This document shows positions 1-8,490 of a stretch of DNA of 60,305 nt, one piece after another; position 1 is the first letter of the stretch, and each line of letters opens with the position of its first letter. A model generated the notes under the pieces. It searched no databases and was not told the DNA's origin. It worked only from the letters and a program-made list of their open reading frames with translations. The stretch covers positions 1 to 60,305 of the forward strand of contig DASZOC010000012.1 of NCBI GenBank assembly GCA_035550975.1, in the 5' to 3' direction. Source of the DNA: DASZOC01 sp035550975. GTDB lineage: Bacteria > Actinomycetota > CADDZG01 > WHSQ01. Made by a program: the position numbers and the translations under genes.

Positions 1-2576
1 CCACCCCCAACGCCACCACCGGCGCCTACACCGCGACCCCCAGCAGCAACCTCGCCGCGGGCACCTACACCGCGCAGAGCTACCAGACCGACGCCGCCGG
101 CAACACCGGCGAGTCGACGGCCAACACCTTCGTGATCTCCATCGCGGGACCGACCATCACGTGGGCCTCCGGCAACGACTACACCGTCGACGAGGACGCC
201 TCGACGACCCGCACCTTCACCTACTCGGCCACCGACACCGACGGTGTCAACACCCAGATCCCGACGGTGAGCTGCGGCACCGGCGGCGCGCTGGTGTCCG
301 ACTCCAACAGCTTCAACGCGACCACCGGCGTCGGCAGCTTCGGCTGCACCTTCGCCGACGGCCCCGCAACCCCGAAGATCTCGGTCACCCTGGTGGACGC
401 GCTGAGCAACTCCGCGACCGCCACCAACGAGATCATCGTTGGCAACGTCGCTCCGACCATCACCGTCACCACCGACGGCTCGGGCGTTGTCGGCACAGGC
501 GAGTCCGTCACCTACGCGATCACAGATGCCGGCTCTGACTCGTTCCCCACTGCGGATCGCACCATCGACTGCGGCTCCGGGGGCAGCCCGTCGGCCCACA
601 CCACCACCGCCACCGGCGGCGGCTTCACCTGCACCTACACCACCACCGGCACGAAGACGGTCACCGTCACCGCCAAGGACGACGATGGCACGACCGCCAC
701 CGCCACCGCCACCGCCATGACATCGGTCGTCGCGGCCCCCGTCGAGGAACTCCCTAGTAACGAGCCGCCGACCGCTTCGGTCACGCTCGATAGCACCTCT
801 CCGAGGACGAACGACGTAGCGGTCGCGACCGTTACTGCCGGCGACCCCGATGGTGATGCGGTCTCTCTGACGTTCGTTTGGAAGGTCCGCCGACTCGATG
901 ACTCAGTTGCGATCGTGCGGACGGTCACCAAGACCGCCGGGTCTACTCCGACCACGGATTCATTGGATCTCTCCCTGGCCGGTAACGGCGATGAAGGCGA
1001 GCGAATCACAGTGGAAGTGACCCCGAACGACGGAACGGTCGATGGCAGTCCTGTCACGCACAGTGGCACGGTCGTTGCCGACTCGCCGCCGACGGCTACC
1101 AACAGGATCGTGAAAACGGCGAGAAACTCTTCTACGACCGTCATGTTGGAAGGAAGTGACGTCGACGGCGAGGCAGTGGTGTTCGAGCTCGTCAGTGCGC
1201 CTGCGGCGGGCTCCGTCGAATTTAGCAACGGGACCCCGGATTGCTTCGTCGTAGCCGGCACGGTCCCCGGCACGATGACCTGCCACCTGACCGCGACCTA
1301 CACACCGCCGACCGACTTCGTTGGCTCGGTGGAGTTCAGCTACAAGGTCACCAACGTCGACGCAGGATCGCGACTGGCGACAGTGCGTGTTTACGTCGAG
1401 GAGAATCTGGTGACCGGCGTGGAGCAGACCGACGAGGCCGACCAAGACACGGTGAAGGGTGCGCTGGTTTCCACGGGCATCGAACCCACCATCGACGACC
1501 CTGTCGAGACCATGATCGTCGCTCCTCGTGACGGAAGCATCAGGATCATCGAACAGGCGGTCGACGAAAGCCTGGCAGACCCATCAGGGTTCGCGTTCTT
1601 CGGTCAGCAGGTTCTCATCGAGGTGCTCGATCGCGACGGCAACCCCATCACGATGCCGGCTTCCGACCCGATGGCCTTCACGTTCCTGCTGCACTCGTCG
1701 CTTCTCCCCGAAGGCAAGACAGTCGGCGACCTCAACGTTTATCGGAACGACGTCAGGTTGTCTCGATGCACGGGCGGCAGTGGACTGGTGCAGCCCCAGC
1801 CGGCCTGTGTCTTGGGCCTCGGCTTCAACGACGATGGCGCGATCGAGGTTCGTGTGCTGACCATTGCGGCGAGCCGCTGGAACTTCGCGGTAACTGTCAC
1901 TTCAACCGGAGGTGGAGGTGGAGGTGGCGGCGGTGGCGGCGGCGGCGCCGCGCCGAGCCCGAGCCCGTCGGTGACGCCGGAGCCATCGGTCACACCGCAG
2001 CCCTCGGCGACGCCGGAGCCGTCTGTGTCGGCTGAACCGTCGGTTTCTCCCGCACCCTCCGTGACGCCGAAGCCGTCCGTGACGCCCAAGCCGGAACCGA
2101 CGGTCAACCCTGCGAAGCTCCACCCACCGCGCGTGCGGGTGAAGCCGACAGACGAGACACCGACGCGCGGTAGCTACTTCAAGATCCGCACCCGCTTGAT
2201 GAACTGCGCGGGGCACCGCCGCACGTGGGTCTCGATGTGGAAAAAGGCCGACGGAGCGGACAAGCTCAAGAAGATCGCCACGCGCCGACTGAACCGCAAG
2301 TGCGTGACGTACTTCCGAGTCAAGGCGAATTTCGACGAAGCCGTGTTCCGTGCTTACTGGCCGCAGCAGGACAAAGATCATCGCCGGGGGCGATCGGAAG
2401 AGATCACCATCCGCTCCCACCGTCGCGTCGTTGCGCAAGCCGTCGCGGCCTCCGAGTCAGGCGCCGAGCCGCTGTCCAGTCCCAGCGGCTCGGCTCCGGC
2501 GGAGGCCGACCCGACACCCACATCGACACCCACACCGACGCCAACTCCGACACCGACACCGACGCCGAGCGTCTAG
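1..2576 (+). CDS. Large Ig/PKD-like repeat surface protein, 5' end outside window
   Basis: The reading frame is open from nucleotide 3, and the residues before the first possible start (GTG at 132) already look like an Ig-type repeat (DAAGNTGESTANTF), so the gene is truncated by the window edge. The visible ~857 residues hold PKD/Ig-like modules (for example TYAITDAGSDS; TVTAKDDDGT), a Big_9/cadherin-like module near nt 1110-1410 (DVDGEAVVFEL, TYTPPTDFVGSVEFSY), a run of about 14 glycines near nt 1910-1950, a Pro/Ser/Thr/Glu linker with repeated PSVTPEPS units, a basic domain with a few cysteines, and a TPTPTP tail. I see no LPXTG motif, membrane anchor or enzymatic domain. The role is probably cell-surface or secreted adhesion, inferred from architecture only. 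Its stop codon overlaps that of the convergent gene by two bases. Confidence 0.8.
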   Translation, partial: TPNATTGAYTATPSSNLAAGTYTAQSYQTDAAGNTGESTANTFVISIAGPTITWASGNDYTVDEDASTTRTFTYSATDTDGVNTQIPTVSCGTGGALVSDSNSFNATTGVGSFGCTFADGPATPKISVTLVDALSNSATATNEIIVGNVAPTITVTTDGSGVVGTGESVTYAITDAGSDSFPTADRTIDCGSGGSPSAHTTTATGGGFTCTYTTTGTKTVTVTAKDDDGTTATATATAMTSVVAAPVEELPSNEPPTASVTLDSTSPRTNDVAVATVTAGDPDGDAVSLTFVWKVRRLDDSVAIVRTVTKTAGSTPTTDSLDLSLAGNGDEGERITVEVTPNDGTVDGSPVTHSGTVVADSPPTATNRIVKTARNSSTTVMLEGSDVDGEAVVFELVSAPAAGSVEFSNGTPDCFVVAGTVPGTMTCHLTATYTPPTDFVGSVEFSYKVTNVDAGSRLATVRVYVEENLVTGVEQTDEADQDTVKGALVSTGIEPTIDDPVETMIVAPRDGSIRIIEQAVDESLADPSGFAFFGQQVLIEVLDRDGNPITMPASDPMAFTFLLHSSLLPEGKTVGDLNVYRNDVRLSRCTGGSGLVQPQPACVLGLGFNDDGAIEVRVLTIAASRWNFAVTVTSTGGGGGGGGGGGGGAAPSPSPSVTPEPSVTPQPSATPEPSVSAEPSVSPAPSVTPKPSVTPKPEPTVNPAKLHPPRVRVKPTDETPTRGSYFKIRTRLMNCAGHRRTWVSMWKKADGADKLKKIATRRLNRKCVTYFRVKANFDEAVFRAYWPQQDKDHRRGRSEEITIRSHRRVVAQAVAASESGAEPLSSPSGSAPAEADPTPTSTPTPTPTPTPTPTPSV

Positions 2577-2788
2577 GGGGGATAGCTCCAGATATCTCTG
2601 GGGCTCGCGACCGCCTCCATCCGGCGGTGCCCCCGGATCGCCGCCTTCTTCAGCATGCGTGCGATGACGCGGGTGACGACGATCCATCCGAGAGAGACGG
2701 TGATCAGCATCACGCACGCGACCGTGAGGGCAGGGTCGGCGAAGAGCTCGCCGATGTCGCGAGCCGATGCGGCTAATTGCGATCTCAT
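2573..2788 (-). CDS. Small single-pass membrane protein (71 aa), unknown
   Basis: An ATG at 2788 opens a 71-residue frame with one strong hydrophobic helix (about residues 20-41, LTVACVMLITVSLGWIVV) followed by a basic, amphipathic segment (RVIARMLKKAAIRGHRR). This fits an inner-membrane protein with a cytoplasmic basic tail. A longer in-frame version up to 2950 is unlikely because its extra N-terminus is Arg-rich and overlaps the larE start region. No clear Shine-Dalgarno sequence precedes the ATG. The gene is convergent with the large surface protein and shares two bases of stop codon with it. I do not recognise the family and assign no function. Confidence 0.5.
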   Translation of the reverse strand: MRSQLAASARDIGELFADPALTVACVMLITVSLGWIVVTRVIARMLKKAAIRGHRRMEAVASPRDIWSYPP

Positions 2789-2830
2789 GGTTGGCGAAGG
2801 GTAGTCGCCACGGCGCGAGGATGGCCAACG

Positions 2831-3655
2831 ATGGAAGCTGCCGTCCGGACCAAGCGAGCGCGGCTCGAGACACTCCTCGAGGGTCTCGGGCGTGTCGTCG
2901 TGGCGTACTCGGGCGGTGTCGACTCGACCTTGTTGGCCGCGATGGCGCACCTCGTCCTGGACGATCGTGCGCTGGCGGTCACCGCAGTGTCGCCGTCACT
3001 CGCTACGCGAGAACGCGCCGCGGCCGCCGCGCTTGCTCGTCGCTACGGCTGGAACCATCGCGAGATCGCGACCAAAGAGGTCGATCGCGCGGAGTACGCC
3101 CGCAACGACCCCGATCGTTGCTATTGGTGCAAGGCCGAGCTCTTCGAGGTCCTCGGCCCCCTGGCAGCGGAGCTCGGAGCGGCCATCCTGGTCGGTACGA
3201 ACGCCGATGACTTGGGCGATCACCGGCCGGGTCTGAGGGCTGCCCGGGCCAGCGGTATCCATTCGCCTCTGGCCGCTGCGGGTCTGACGAAGGCCGACGT
3301 GCGGACGATCTCTCGCGACCTCGGTCTCCCCACTACGGACAAGCCCGCCTCACCATGCCTAGCGTCCCGCTTCGCCTACGGTGTCACGGTGACCGAGGAG
3401 GGGCTTAGGCGCGTGGACGAAGCCGAAGAGGTGATCCGCGCGCTGGGGTTCGAAGAGCTCCGGGTGCGCGACCATGGTGACCTCGCCCGCATCGAGGTCC
3501 CTTCGGAGCGTATCGACGAGCTCGTCGACCGCCGCGACGAGGTCGAGCGCGCTCTGCGCCAGCTCGGGTTCACTTACGTCACCGTCGACCTCACCGGGTT
3601 CCGCAGCGGGGCGATGAACGAGGTGCTCGGCCCGCCGGGGCTCAGATCCCGGTGA
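2831..3655 (+). CDS. larE: LarE-like ATP-dependent sacrificial sulfur transferase
   Basis: This 274-residue PP-loop protein has the pyrophosphatase motif SGGVDS at residues 27-32 and the family motif SPCLASR, whose Cys falls at residue 176, the number of the sacrificial cysteine in Lactobacillus plantarum LarE. LarE moves sulfur onto the nicotinic-acid-derived NPN cofactor of lactate racemase. Two further cysteines (C97, C100; RCYWCK) make a three-Cys set like that of LarE proteins that bind a [4Fe-4S] cluster, so this one may deliver cluster sulfur catalytically rather than sacrifice a cysteine. The start at 2831 is chosen because a GAGG lies about 10 nt upstream and the earlier ATG at 2777 adds an Arg/Trp-rich extension. 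No larA, larB or larC is visible nearby, so the acceptor may be another cofactor. Confidence 0.8.
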   Translation: MEAAVRTKRARLETLLEGLGRVVVAYSGGVDSTLLAAMAHLVLDDRALAVTAVSPSLATRERAAAAALARRYGWNHREIATKEVDRAEYARNDPDRCYWCKAELFEVLGPLAAELGAAILVGTNADDLGDHRPGLRAARASGIHSPLAAAGLTKADVRTISRDLGLPTTDKPASPCLASRFAYGVTVTEEGLRRVDEAEEVIRALGFEELRVRDHGDLARIEVPSERIDELVDRRDEVERALRQLGFTYVTVDLTGFRSGAMNEVLGPPGLRSR

Positions 3656-3672
3656 GCAGCGGGCAAAGCGAA

Positions 3673-3694
3673 GGCCCCCGGAGAACCGGGGGCC
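3673..3694 (-). terminator. GC-rich hairpin terminator after the 21-aa gene
   Basis: A perfect 9 bp stem (GGCCCCCGG / CCGGGGGCC) closes an AGAA tetraloop. It lies 18 nt past the stop codon of the small minus-strand gene and 18 nt past the larE stop, so it can serve both converging transcripts. Only a weak T-rich stretch follows on the minus strand. Confidence 0.6.
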
Positions 3695-3712
3695 TGGGGA
3701 TCACTTCGTTGC

Positions 3713-3778
3713 TTAGAAGATGTACTGCAGTACGACGATCAGCCCGATAATCGCTAGGACGGTCCAGAGGATTCCCAT
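3713..3778 (-). CDS. 21-residue hydrophobic membrane peptide
   Basis: An ATG at 3778 is preceded by an excellent Shine-Dalgarno sequence (AAAGGAGG, positions 3785-3792, 6 nt spacer). The frame encodes 21 residues that begin MGILWTVL and end VLQYIF, then TAA. The peptide is almost entirely hydrophobic and would form one transmembrane helix. A strong hairpin terminator follows 18 nt downstream, so the gene looks like a complete monocistronic unit. It resembles in style the very short membrane peptides often missed by gene callers; I assign no function. The strength of the ribosome binding site and its isolation argue for real translation. Confidence 0.65.
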   Translation of the reverse strand: MGILWTVLAIIGLIVVLQYIF

Positions 3779-3921
3779 TCACGACCTCCTTTCGTGGCGT
3801 CACCTGCATCATGCCCACTACCGTGCAGCCGTAAACACGCTGCGGTTCCCCTCAACCACGCTGCGTAGTCAGGAATCGCCGCCGGGGGCCGTGGGTTGCT
3901 GCAGCCAACGAGAGGAGCGGG

Positions 3922-4914
3922 ATGGTTGACAGACCGGATCCGATAGTCGCCGAGGGCCTCGTCCGGCGCTTCGGCGTCATCGAGGCGGTCGCGGGGGTGG
4001 ACCTGCAGGTCAGGCCGGGGGAGATCTTCGGGTTCCTCGGTCCCAACGGCGCCGGCAAGTCCACGACGGTTCGGATGCTGACGACGCTGCTGCGCCCGAC
4101 CGACGGGATCGCCCGGGTGGCAGGATTCGACGTCGTGCGGCAAGCCGATCGCGTTCGCCGGTCGATCGGGGTGGCGCTCCAGGACGCGGCGATCGACCCC
4201 TTGATGACCGGCCACGAGCTGCTGCGTCTGCAGGCCGTCCTGCACGGTATCGACCGGGCCGAGTCCGCGCGGCGTGGCGAAGAGCTCCTCTCGACGGTTG
4301 GGCTCACCGCGGCCGCGGACCGCCGTGTCGGTACCTATTCCGGCGGGATGCGGAGGCGTCTCGACCTCGCGCTGTCACTCGTCCACGAGCCGCAGGTGTT
4401 GTTCCTCGACGAACCCACGACCGGGTTGGACCCCAACAGCCGGTTCGCGCTGTGGGACGAGGTCCGCAAGCTCAACCGCGAACGAGGAACCACGGTTTTC
4501 TTGACGACGCAGTACATGGAGGAAGCAGACGAGCTTGCCGGCCGCATCGCGATCATCGACGAGGGCCGGATAGTGGCGGAGGGAAGTCCGGCACAGCTGA
4601 AAGCCCGCGTCGGAGAGCCAACCCTGCAGGTGAGCGTCGCAAGTGGACACGACACGCTCTCGGCCGAGTCCGCGCTGCTCGCGTTCGGTGAGCCGGTGCC
4701 CGCGGCCCCCGGCACGGTGGCGGTGCGGCTCGCGGGCGGAGCGGCGCAGATTGCGGCCGTGGTGCGGGCACTCGACGACGCGCGCGTGGAAGTCGAGGGC
4801 ATCGAGCTGCATATGCCGAGTCTCGACGACGTCTTCCAGCAGGCGACGGGACGGCGTCTGGAAGGTGCCGGCGACGAAGTCGCTGCCCGAACGGAGGGGG
4901 CTCCGACCAGATGA
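3922..4914 (+). CDS. ABC exporter ATPase, DrrA/daunorubicin-resistance type
   Basis: This 330-residue protein has the full nucleotide-binding set: Walker A GPNGAGKST (residues 40-48), signature YSGGMRRRLDL, Walker B VLFLDEPTTGLD, and a C-terminal DUF4162-type extension. It would energise export of a hydrophobic compound or lipid by the two permeases downstream. A ribosome binding site (GAGAGGAGCGGG) sits directly before ATG 3922. The stop overlaps the next gene (ATGA), giving a tight three-gene operon. The substrate cannot be told from sequence; relatives include drug-resistance exporters and lipid/polyketide exporters. Confidence 0.92.
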   Translation: MVDRPDPIVAEGLVRRFGVIEAVAGVDLQVRPGEIFGFLGPNGAGKSTTVRMLTTLLRPTDGIARVAGFDVVRQADRVRRSIGVALQDAAIDPLMTGHELLRLQAVLHGIDRAESARRGEELLSTVGLTAAADRRVGTYSGGMRRRLDLALSLVHEPQVLFLDEPTTGLDPNSRFALWDEVRKLNRERGTTVFLTTQYMEEADELAGRIAIIDEGRIVAEGSPAQLKARVGEPTLQVSVASGHDTLSAESALLAFGEPVPAAPGTVAVRLAGGAAQIAAVVRALDDARVEVEGIELHMPSLDDVFQQATGRRLEGAGDEVAARTEGAPTR

Positions 4915-5690
4915 GCGTCGCGGTAGCGCAGTACGGCGCATTGAGCCGGCGCGCGATCGTCACGACGTTCCGCCAGCCTCGTTACTTCGTCCCGTCGTTG
5001 CTCTTCCCGCTGATGTTCATGGCGTTGAGCTCCGCGGCCTTCCAACGAACGACGAACCTGCCGGGCTTTCCCGAGACGGACTCGTTCCTGCAGTTCCTCG
5101 TGTCGACCACGATCATCCAGGGAGCGTTGTTCAGCTCGATCTCCGCCGGTGCTGCTATGGCAACAGACATCGAAGATGGTTTCTTCGAGCGCCTCGTCGC
5201 TTCTCCCGTCGCTCGCACTTCGATCATCGCGGGACGCGTGATGAGCTCGGTCCTGTTCGGCTTTCTCCAAGCGTGGCTCTATTTCGGCGTCGCGATGTTG
5301 TTCGGTATGCGTCCCGCCGGTGGTCCCCTCGGTCTTCTCGGCGTGACCGTAGTGGCCGCGATCTTCTCCGGCGGAGTGGGTTCGATAGCGTCCTCGTTCG
5401 CCATCCGCACCGGATCGAGCGAGGCGGTTCAGGGCGCGTTTCCGTTGTTGTTCTCGCTGATGTTTTTGTCGAGCGGGTTCTTCCCGCGCAACCTGATGCA
5501 CGGCTGGTTCAAGACCGCCGCAGGCATCAACCCGTTGTCGCACATGATCGAAGGGCTCCGCTACCAGGTGATTACCGCGTTCGATGCGCGTGAGCTCGCC
5601 GGCGCGCTCGGGATCGCGGGAGGGTTCTTCTTGCTCGGCGTCGTCATGTCGTTGCTCGCGTTGCGCCGCCGGCTCCGGGCCGCGGCCTAG
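4911..5690 (+). CDS. ABC-2 type permease, DrrB-like
   Basis: This 259-residue protein has about six hydrophobic helices and the typical ABC-2 pattern: an N-terminal first helix (FVPSLLFPLMFMALSSAAF), a central coupling segment (DIEDGFFERLVASPVARTS) and a C-terminal region with NPLSHMIEGLRY. It pairs with the ATPase upstream, whose stop it overlaps by four bases, and with a second permease eight bases downstream. The two permeases probably form a heterodimeric membrane domain. Confidence 0.9.
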   Translation: MSVAVAQYGALSRRAIVTTFRQPRYFVPSLLFPLMFMALSSAAFQRTTNLPGFPETDSFLQFLVSTTIIQGALFSSISAGAAMATDIEDGFFERLVASPVARTSIIAGRVMSSVLFGFLQAWLYFGVAMLFGMRPAGGPLGLLGVTVVAAIFSGGVGSIASSFAIRTGSSEAVQGAFPLLFSLMFLSSGFFPRNLMHGWFKTAAGINPLSHMIEGLRYQVITAFDARELAGALGIAGGFFLLGVVMSLLALRRRLRAAA

Positions 5691-5698
5691 GAGGCGCG

Positions 5699-6463
5699 AT
5701 GTCATCGGCCGCAGTGTCGTGGGGGATCGCGAAGCGGAACCTGATGCTGATCCCGCGCATGCCGTCGACGTTCTTTCCATCGTTGGTGATGCCGGTGTTC
5801 CTCACGATCTCGTTCGCCGGCGCGTTCTCCGGGATCGTCGAGCTTCCGGGGTTTCCCGCCGAGGCGGCCCTCAACTGGTTCATCCCCATGACGACGATCC
5901 AGGGTGCGGCTTTCGCCGGCATCACTACCGGGATGGGCATGGCGCGCGATTTCGAGAGTGGCTTCTACGACCGGTTCCTGGCGAGCCCCGCGCCTCGAGC
6001 CGCTCTCCTCGGCGGGTCGTTGCTCGCGTCGACGCTTCGCGCCGTGCTGCCCTTCGCTTTGTTGATGGCAGTCACGGTCGTCTCGGGGACGGACGTCCCC
6101 GGTGGCCTTCCCGGCCTCTTGTCGCTGGCCACCGCCGCGCTCGGCGTCGGGCTCGTCGCCGGTGCATGGTCGGTCGGGGTCGCCCTGCGGGCTCAAACGC
6201 TTCAGGCCGTGCCGCTGATCCAGTCGGGGATGTTCCTCGGGTTCTTCCTGTCGACGGCGCAGATGCCTATCGAGCTGCTGACGGGGTGGCTCCACCACGT
6301 CGCAAGGTTCAACCCGATGACGAACGTCTTGCAGCTAGCACGCCAGGGCTATCTCGGCGACGTCACGTGGACGGACACATGGCCCGGCCTGGTGTCATTG
6401 ACGGGGATGTTCGTCGTCCTTGGGCTGTTCGCCCGGCGGGGGATGCGCAAGGCCATCCCGTAA
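5699..6463 (+). CDS. Second ABC-2 type permease, DrrB-like
   Basis: This 254-residue paralogue of the preceding permease shares the hallmark segments MARDFESGFYDRFLASPAPRAAL and NPMTNVLQLARQGYLG and has about six membrane helices. An AGGAGG site overlapping the previous stop codon precedes ATG 5699. Two unequal permeases with one ATPase suggest an A2BC exporter. It ends five bases before the convergent Lrp-type gene. Confidence 0.9.
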   Translation: MSSAAVSWGIAKRNLMLIPRMPSTFFPSLVMPVFLTISFAGAFSGIVELPGFPAEAALNWFIPMTTIQGAAFAGITTGMGMARDFESGFYDRFLASPAPRAALLGGSLLASTLRAVLPFALLMAVTVVSGTDVPGGLPGLLSLATAALGVGLVAGAWSVGVALRAQTLQAVPLIQSGMFLGFFLSTAQMPIELLTGWLHHVARFNPMTNVLQLARQGYLGDVTWTDTWPGLVSLTGMFVVLGLFARRGMRKAIP

Positions 6464-6468
6464 GAACG

Positions 6469-6705
6469 TCAGAACGTGACTATCGGGCACGTCAACGTTC
6501 GGGTGATCCCTTCCACCGACTGGATGCGCGATACGACGAGTTGCCCGAGCGTGTCCATGTCCGGCGCCGACGCTCGCACGATGACGTCGTAGGGCCCCGA
6601 GACGTCGTCGGCCGACTCGACCCCCTCGATCGACGCGATCTCGCCCGCTACTTGCGCAGCGTTAACCGCCGTCTGGATCAAGACGTAGGCGTGGACGTTC
6701 GCCAT
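6469..6705 (-). CDS. Stand-alone Lrp/AsnC ligand-binding (RAM) domain protein
   Basis: The 78 residues match the C-terminal effector domain of Lrp/AsnC regulators (AYVLIQTAVNAAQVAGEIAS, then SGPYDVIVRASAPDMDTLGQ) and contain no helix-turn-helix. Such stand-alone RAM domains form betaalphabetabetaalphabeta dimers and octamers that bind amino acids and may modulate full-length Lrp proteins. GGGAGGAACG precedes the ATG, so the protein is complete and not a truncated regulator. Its partner is not identifiable here. Confidence 0.85.
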   Translation of the reverse strand: MANVHAYVLIQTAVNAAQVAGEIASIEGVESADDVSGPYDVIVRASAPDMDTLGQLVVSRIQSVEGITRTLTCPIVTF

Positions 6706-6810
6706 CGTTCCTCCCTGGGGGTTCGTAAACGTGCGAGGAGTCTAGCGGCACGGTCTGACGTCTTCGTCTGCTCTTACGATGGACCTCATGCGCGAGCGGG
6801 TCGTGACAGC

Positions 6811-7644
6811 GTGAGCAGGTCGCTGCGCGCAGCCGTGACTCTTACGGGGATCTTTGTGTGCGCCGCGTGGTTCTCTTCCTCCCCCCCGCCCCGCCAAACT
6901 TTTCTTGGATCCGCGGCTCTCGTCTCGGGACTCGAGAACAGTTTCGAGAGCTCGGCGGAAGTGGGGCGCGACCTGTTCGTGGCGCGGTGCGCGTCGTGTC
7001 ACGGGGCGGAAGGAAAGGGGACCGCGGAGGGCCCGCCGCTGCTGGGGGTCGGCGCCGCGATGGTGGACTTCCAGTTGCGCACGGGAAGGATGCCGTTGAC
7101 GGACCCTGGCGTCCAGCCGCAGCGCAAGCCGCGCGTCTTCACCGACGACGAGATCGAAGCGGTGGTCGCGTACGTAACGTCGCTCGAGCCGGGCGGGCCG
7201 CCGATCCCGACGGTCGATCCGCCTGCGGGTGACCTGGCGTTGGGCCAGAGCTTGTTCGTCGCGAACTGCGCGCCCTGTCATGGCGCCACTGCGACCGGCG
7301 GCGCGGTCGGGAGGGGAGCACTGGCCCCGAGCCTGTCGCTCGCGGCGCCCATAGAGATCGCGGAAGCCATGGTCGTAGGTCCCGGCGAGATGCCGGTGTT
7401 CGACTTCTCTGCGCACGAGCGCGACTCGATCGTTCGTTTCATCGACTACCTCGAGGACCGGCCGGACCGCGGCGGCGCTGACATAGGCGGAGTCGGTCCC
7501 GTTCCCGAGGGTTTCGTCGCGTGGGGGATAGGCATGGGAGCGTGCTTCGCGATCGCGTTGCTGGTCGGCACCCGGGGGGCGAGGCCTCGCGGCGCGAGCA
7601 ACGACCGCACCAGTGCGCTCTCGAATGACGAGACGGTGTCGTGA
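6811..7644 (+). CDS. qcrC: Menaquinol-cytochrome c reductase diheme cytochrome c subunit
   Basis: This 277-residue protein has an N-terminal signal/anchor helix (about residues 6-21), two class I cytochrome c domains with heme motifs CASCH (60-64) and CAPCH (153-157), and a C-terminal membrane helix (WGIGMGACFAIALLVG). This is the actinobacterial QcrC plan, in which the fused diheme domain passes electrons from the bc1 complex directly to the aa3 oxidase. GTG 6811 is the only in-frame start that keeps the signal helix. Residues 29-46 (from QTFLG to SFE) are encoded by one copy of a palindromic repeat, so part of the linker may be insertion-derived. The stop overlaps qcrA (GTGA). Confidence 0.88.
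   Translation: MSRSLRAAVTLTGIFVCAAWFSSSPPPRQTFLGSAALVSGLENSFESSAEVGRDLFVARCASCHGAEGKGTAEGPPLLGVGAAMVDFQLRTGRMPLTDPGVQPQRKPRVFTDDEIEAVVAYVTSLEPGGPPIPTVDPPAGDLALGQSLFVANCAPCHGATATGGAVGRGALAPSLSLAAPIEIAEAMVVGPGEMPVFDFSAHERDSIVRFIDYLEDRPDRGGADIGGVGPVPEGFVAWGIGMGACFAIALLVGTRGARPRGASNDRTSALSNDETVS
6895..6946. repeat. Palindromic repeat, copy A (inside qcrC 5' end)
   Basis: This ~52 bp imperfect inverted repeat has arms AAACTTTTCTTGGATCC and the complement of CTCGAGAACAGTTTCG. It shares AACTTTTCT-N3-ATCCGCGGCTCT and CTCGAGAA with copy B at 13878-13932, and the gap between the two shared blocks differs by two bases. It is read through in frame by qcrC between the signal helix and the first heme domain. 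Confidence 0.7.
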
Positions 7645-8450
7645 ATCGCGCCGAGAGGGTCGTCGCGCTCGCTTTCGTGGTCTCGGCACTGGCCTCGGTT
7701 GGCCTGGTCGTCTGGTACGTCGTGGGAGGAGGCCCACGGGGCGAAGGGGTCCTGCTCGGGACGGCTTTGGGAGCGCTCGGCATCGGCGTCGTCGTGTGGG
7801 CAGTCGCGTTGATGCCCGTCGCGGAGCAGACCGAAGACCGACCACCGCTGCACGCGGAGCCGGGCGAGCCGCCCGGGACCGCCACCGTTGCCCGCAGGAC
7901 GCTGCTGGTCCGTCTCCTCGGGGCCGCAGGCGCCGCCATGGCCGCGAGTATCGCCGTGCCGGCGTTGTCACTTGGCCCGCGGCCGGGGCAGACCCTCTTC
8001 CGCACGATGTGGAGACCGGGCGCTCGGCTCGTGGACGCCGACGGCAACCTCCTCCGCGTCGCAGACATCGCGCGCGGCGAGGTCCTGACGGTCTTTCCCG
8101 AGCGCCATGTCGGGTCCGCCGACTCCCAGACCGTCATCGTGAAGGTCGAGGAGACGCTCCTCCAGCTGTCGCACGAACGCTCGGACTGGACGCCCCAGGG
8201 CTGCGTCGCGTACTCCAAGATCTGCACGCACGCGGGATGTCCCGTGGGGCTGTACCGCGCGGAGTCGCATGAGCTGCTCTGCCCGTGTCACCAGTCCACG
8301 TTCAACGTCTTGATCGGCGCGGTGCCGACGTTCGGTCCCGCCGCGCGGCCGCTACCGCAGCTGCCGTTGGCGGTCGACGAGGATGGTTACCTCGTCGCCC
8401 AAAGTGACTTTCCCGACCCCGTCGGCCCGAGCTTCTGGAACATGACGTGA
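7641..8450 (+). CDS. qcrA: Rieske iron-sulfur subunit of the bc1 complex
   Basis: This 269-residue protein starts with hydrophobic helices (about residues 7-28 and 38-58) and a third near 87-110, then a Rieske domain with the paired [2Fe-2S] motifs CTHAGC and CPCHQS. It carries electrons from menaquinol to QcrC on the outer face of the membrane. The three-helix N-terminus is the actinobacterial form, although the protein is shorter than the usual mycobacterial or corynebacterial QcrA. It starts with GTG overlapping the qcrC stop, so the two are probably translationally coupled. Confidence 0.93.
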   Translation: MNRAERVVALAFVVSALASVGLVVWYVVGGGPRGEGVLLGTALGALGIGVVVWAVALMPVAEQTEDRPPLHAEPGEPPGTATVARRTLLVRLLGAAGAAMAASIAVPALSLGPRPGQTLFRTMWRPGARLVDADGNLLRVADIARGEVLTVFPERHVGSADSQTVIVKVEETLLQLSHERSDWTPQGCVAYSKICTHAGCPVGLYRAESHELLCPCHQSTFNVLIGAVPTFGPAARPLPQLPLAVDEDGYLVAQSDFPDPVGPSFWNMT

Positions 8451-8490
8451 CGGGGGATCGCGCCGCCCTCTCCAGCAGCCGGAGCGCATC

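Noticed and set aside
1960..2110. Short tandem repeats resembling a CRISPR or minisatellite
   Set aside because: They are in-frame codon repeats of PSVTPEPS-type residues in the surface protein; there are no regular spacers.
4335..5780. Long minus-strand frame (481 codons) opposite the ABC exporter
   Set aside because: It is Arg/Glu/His-rich, has no domain signal and lies opposite clearly coding genes; a high-GC shadow frame.
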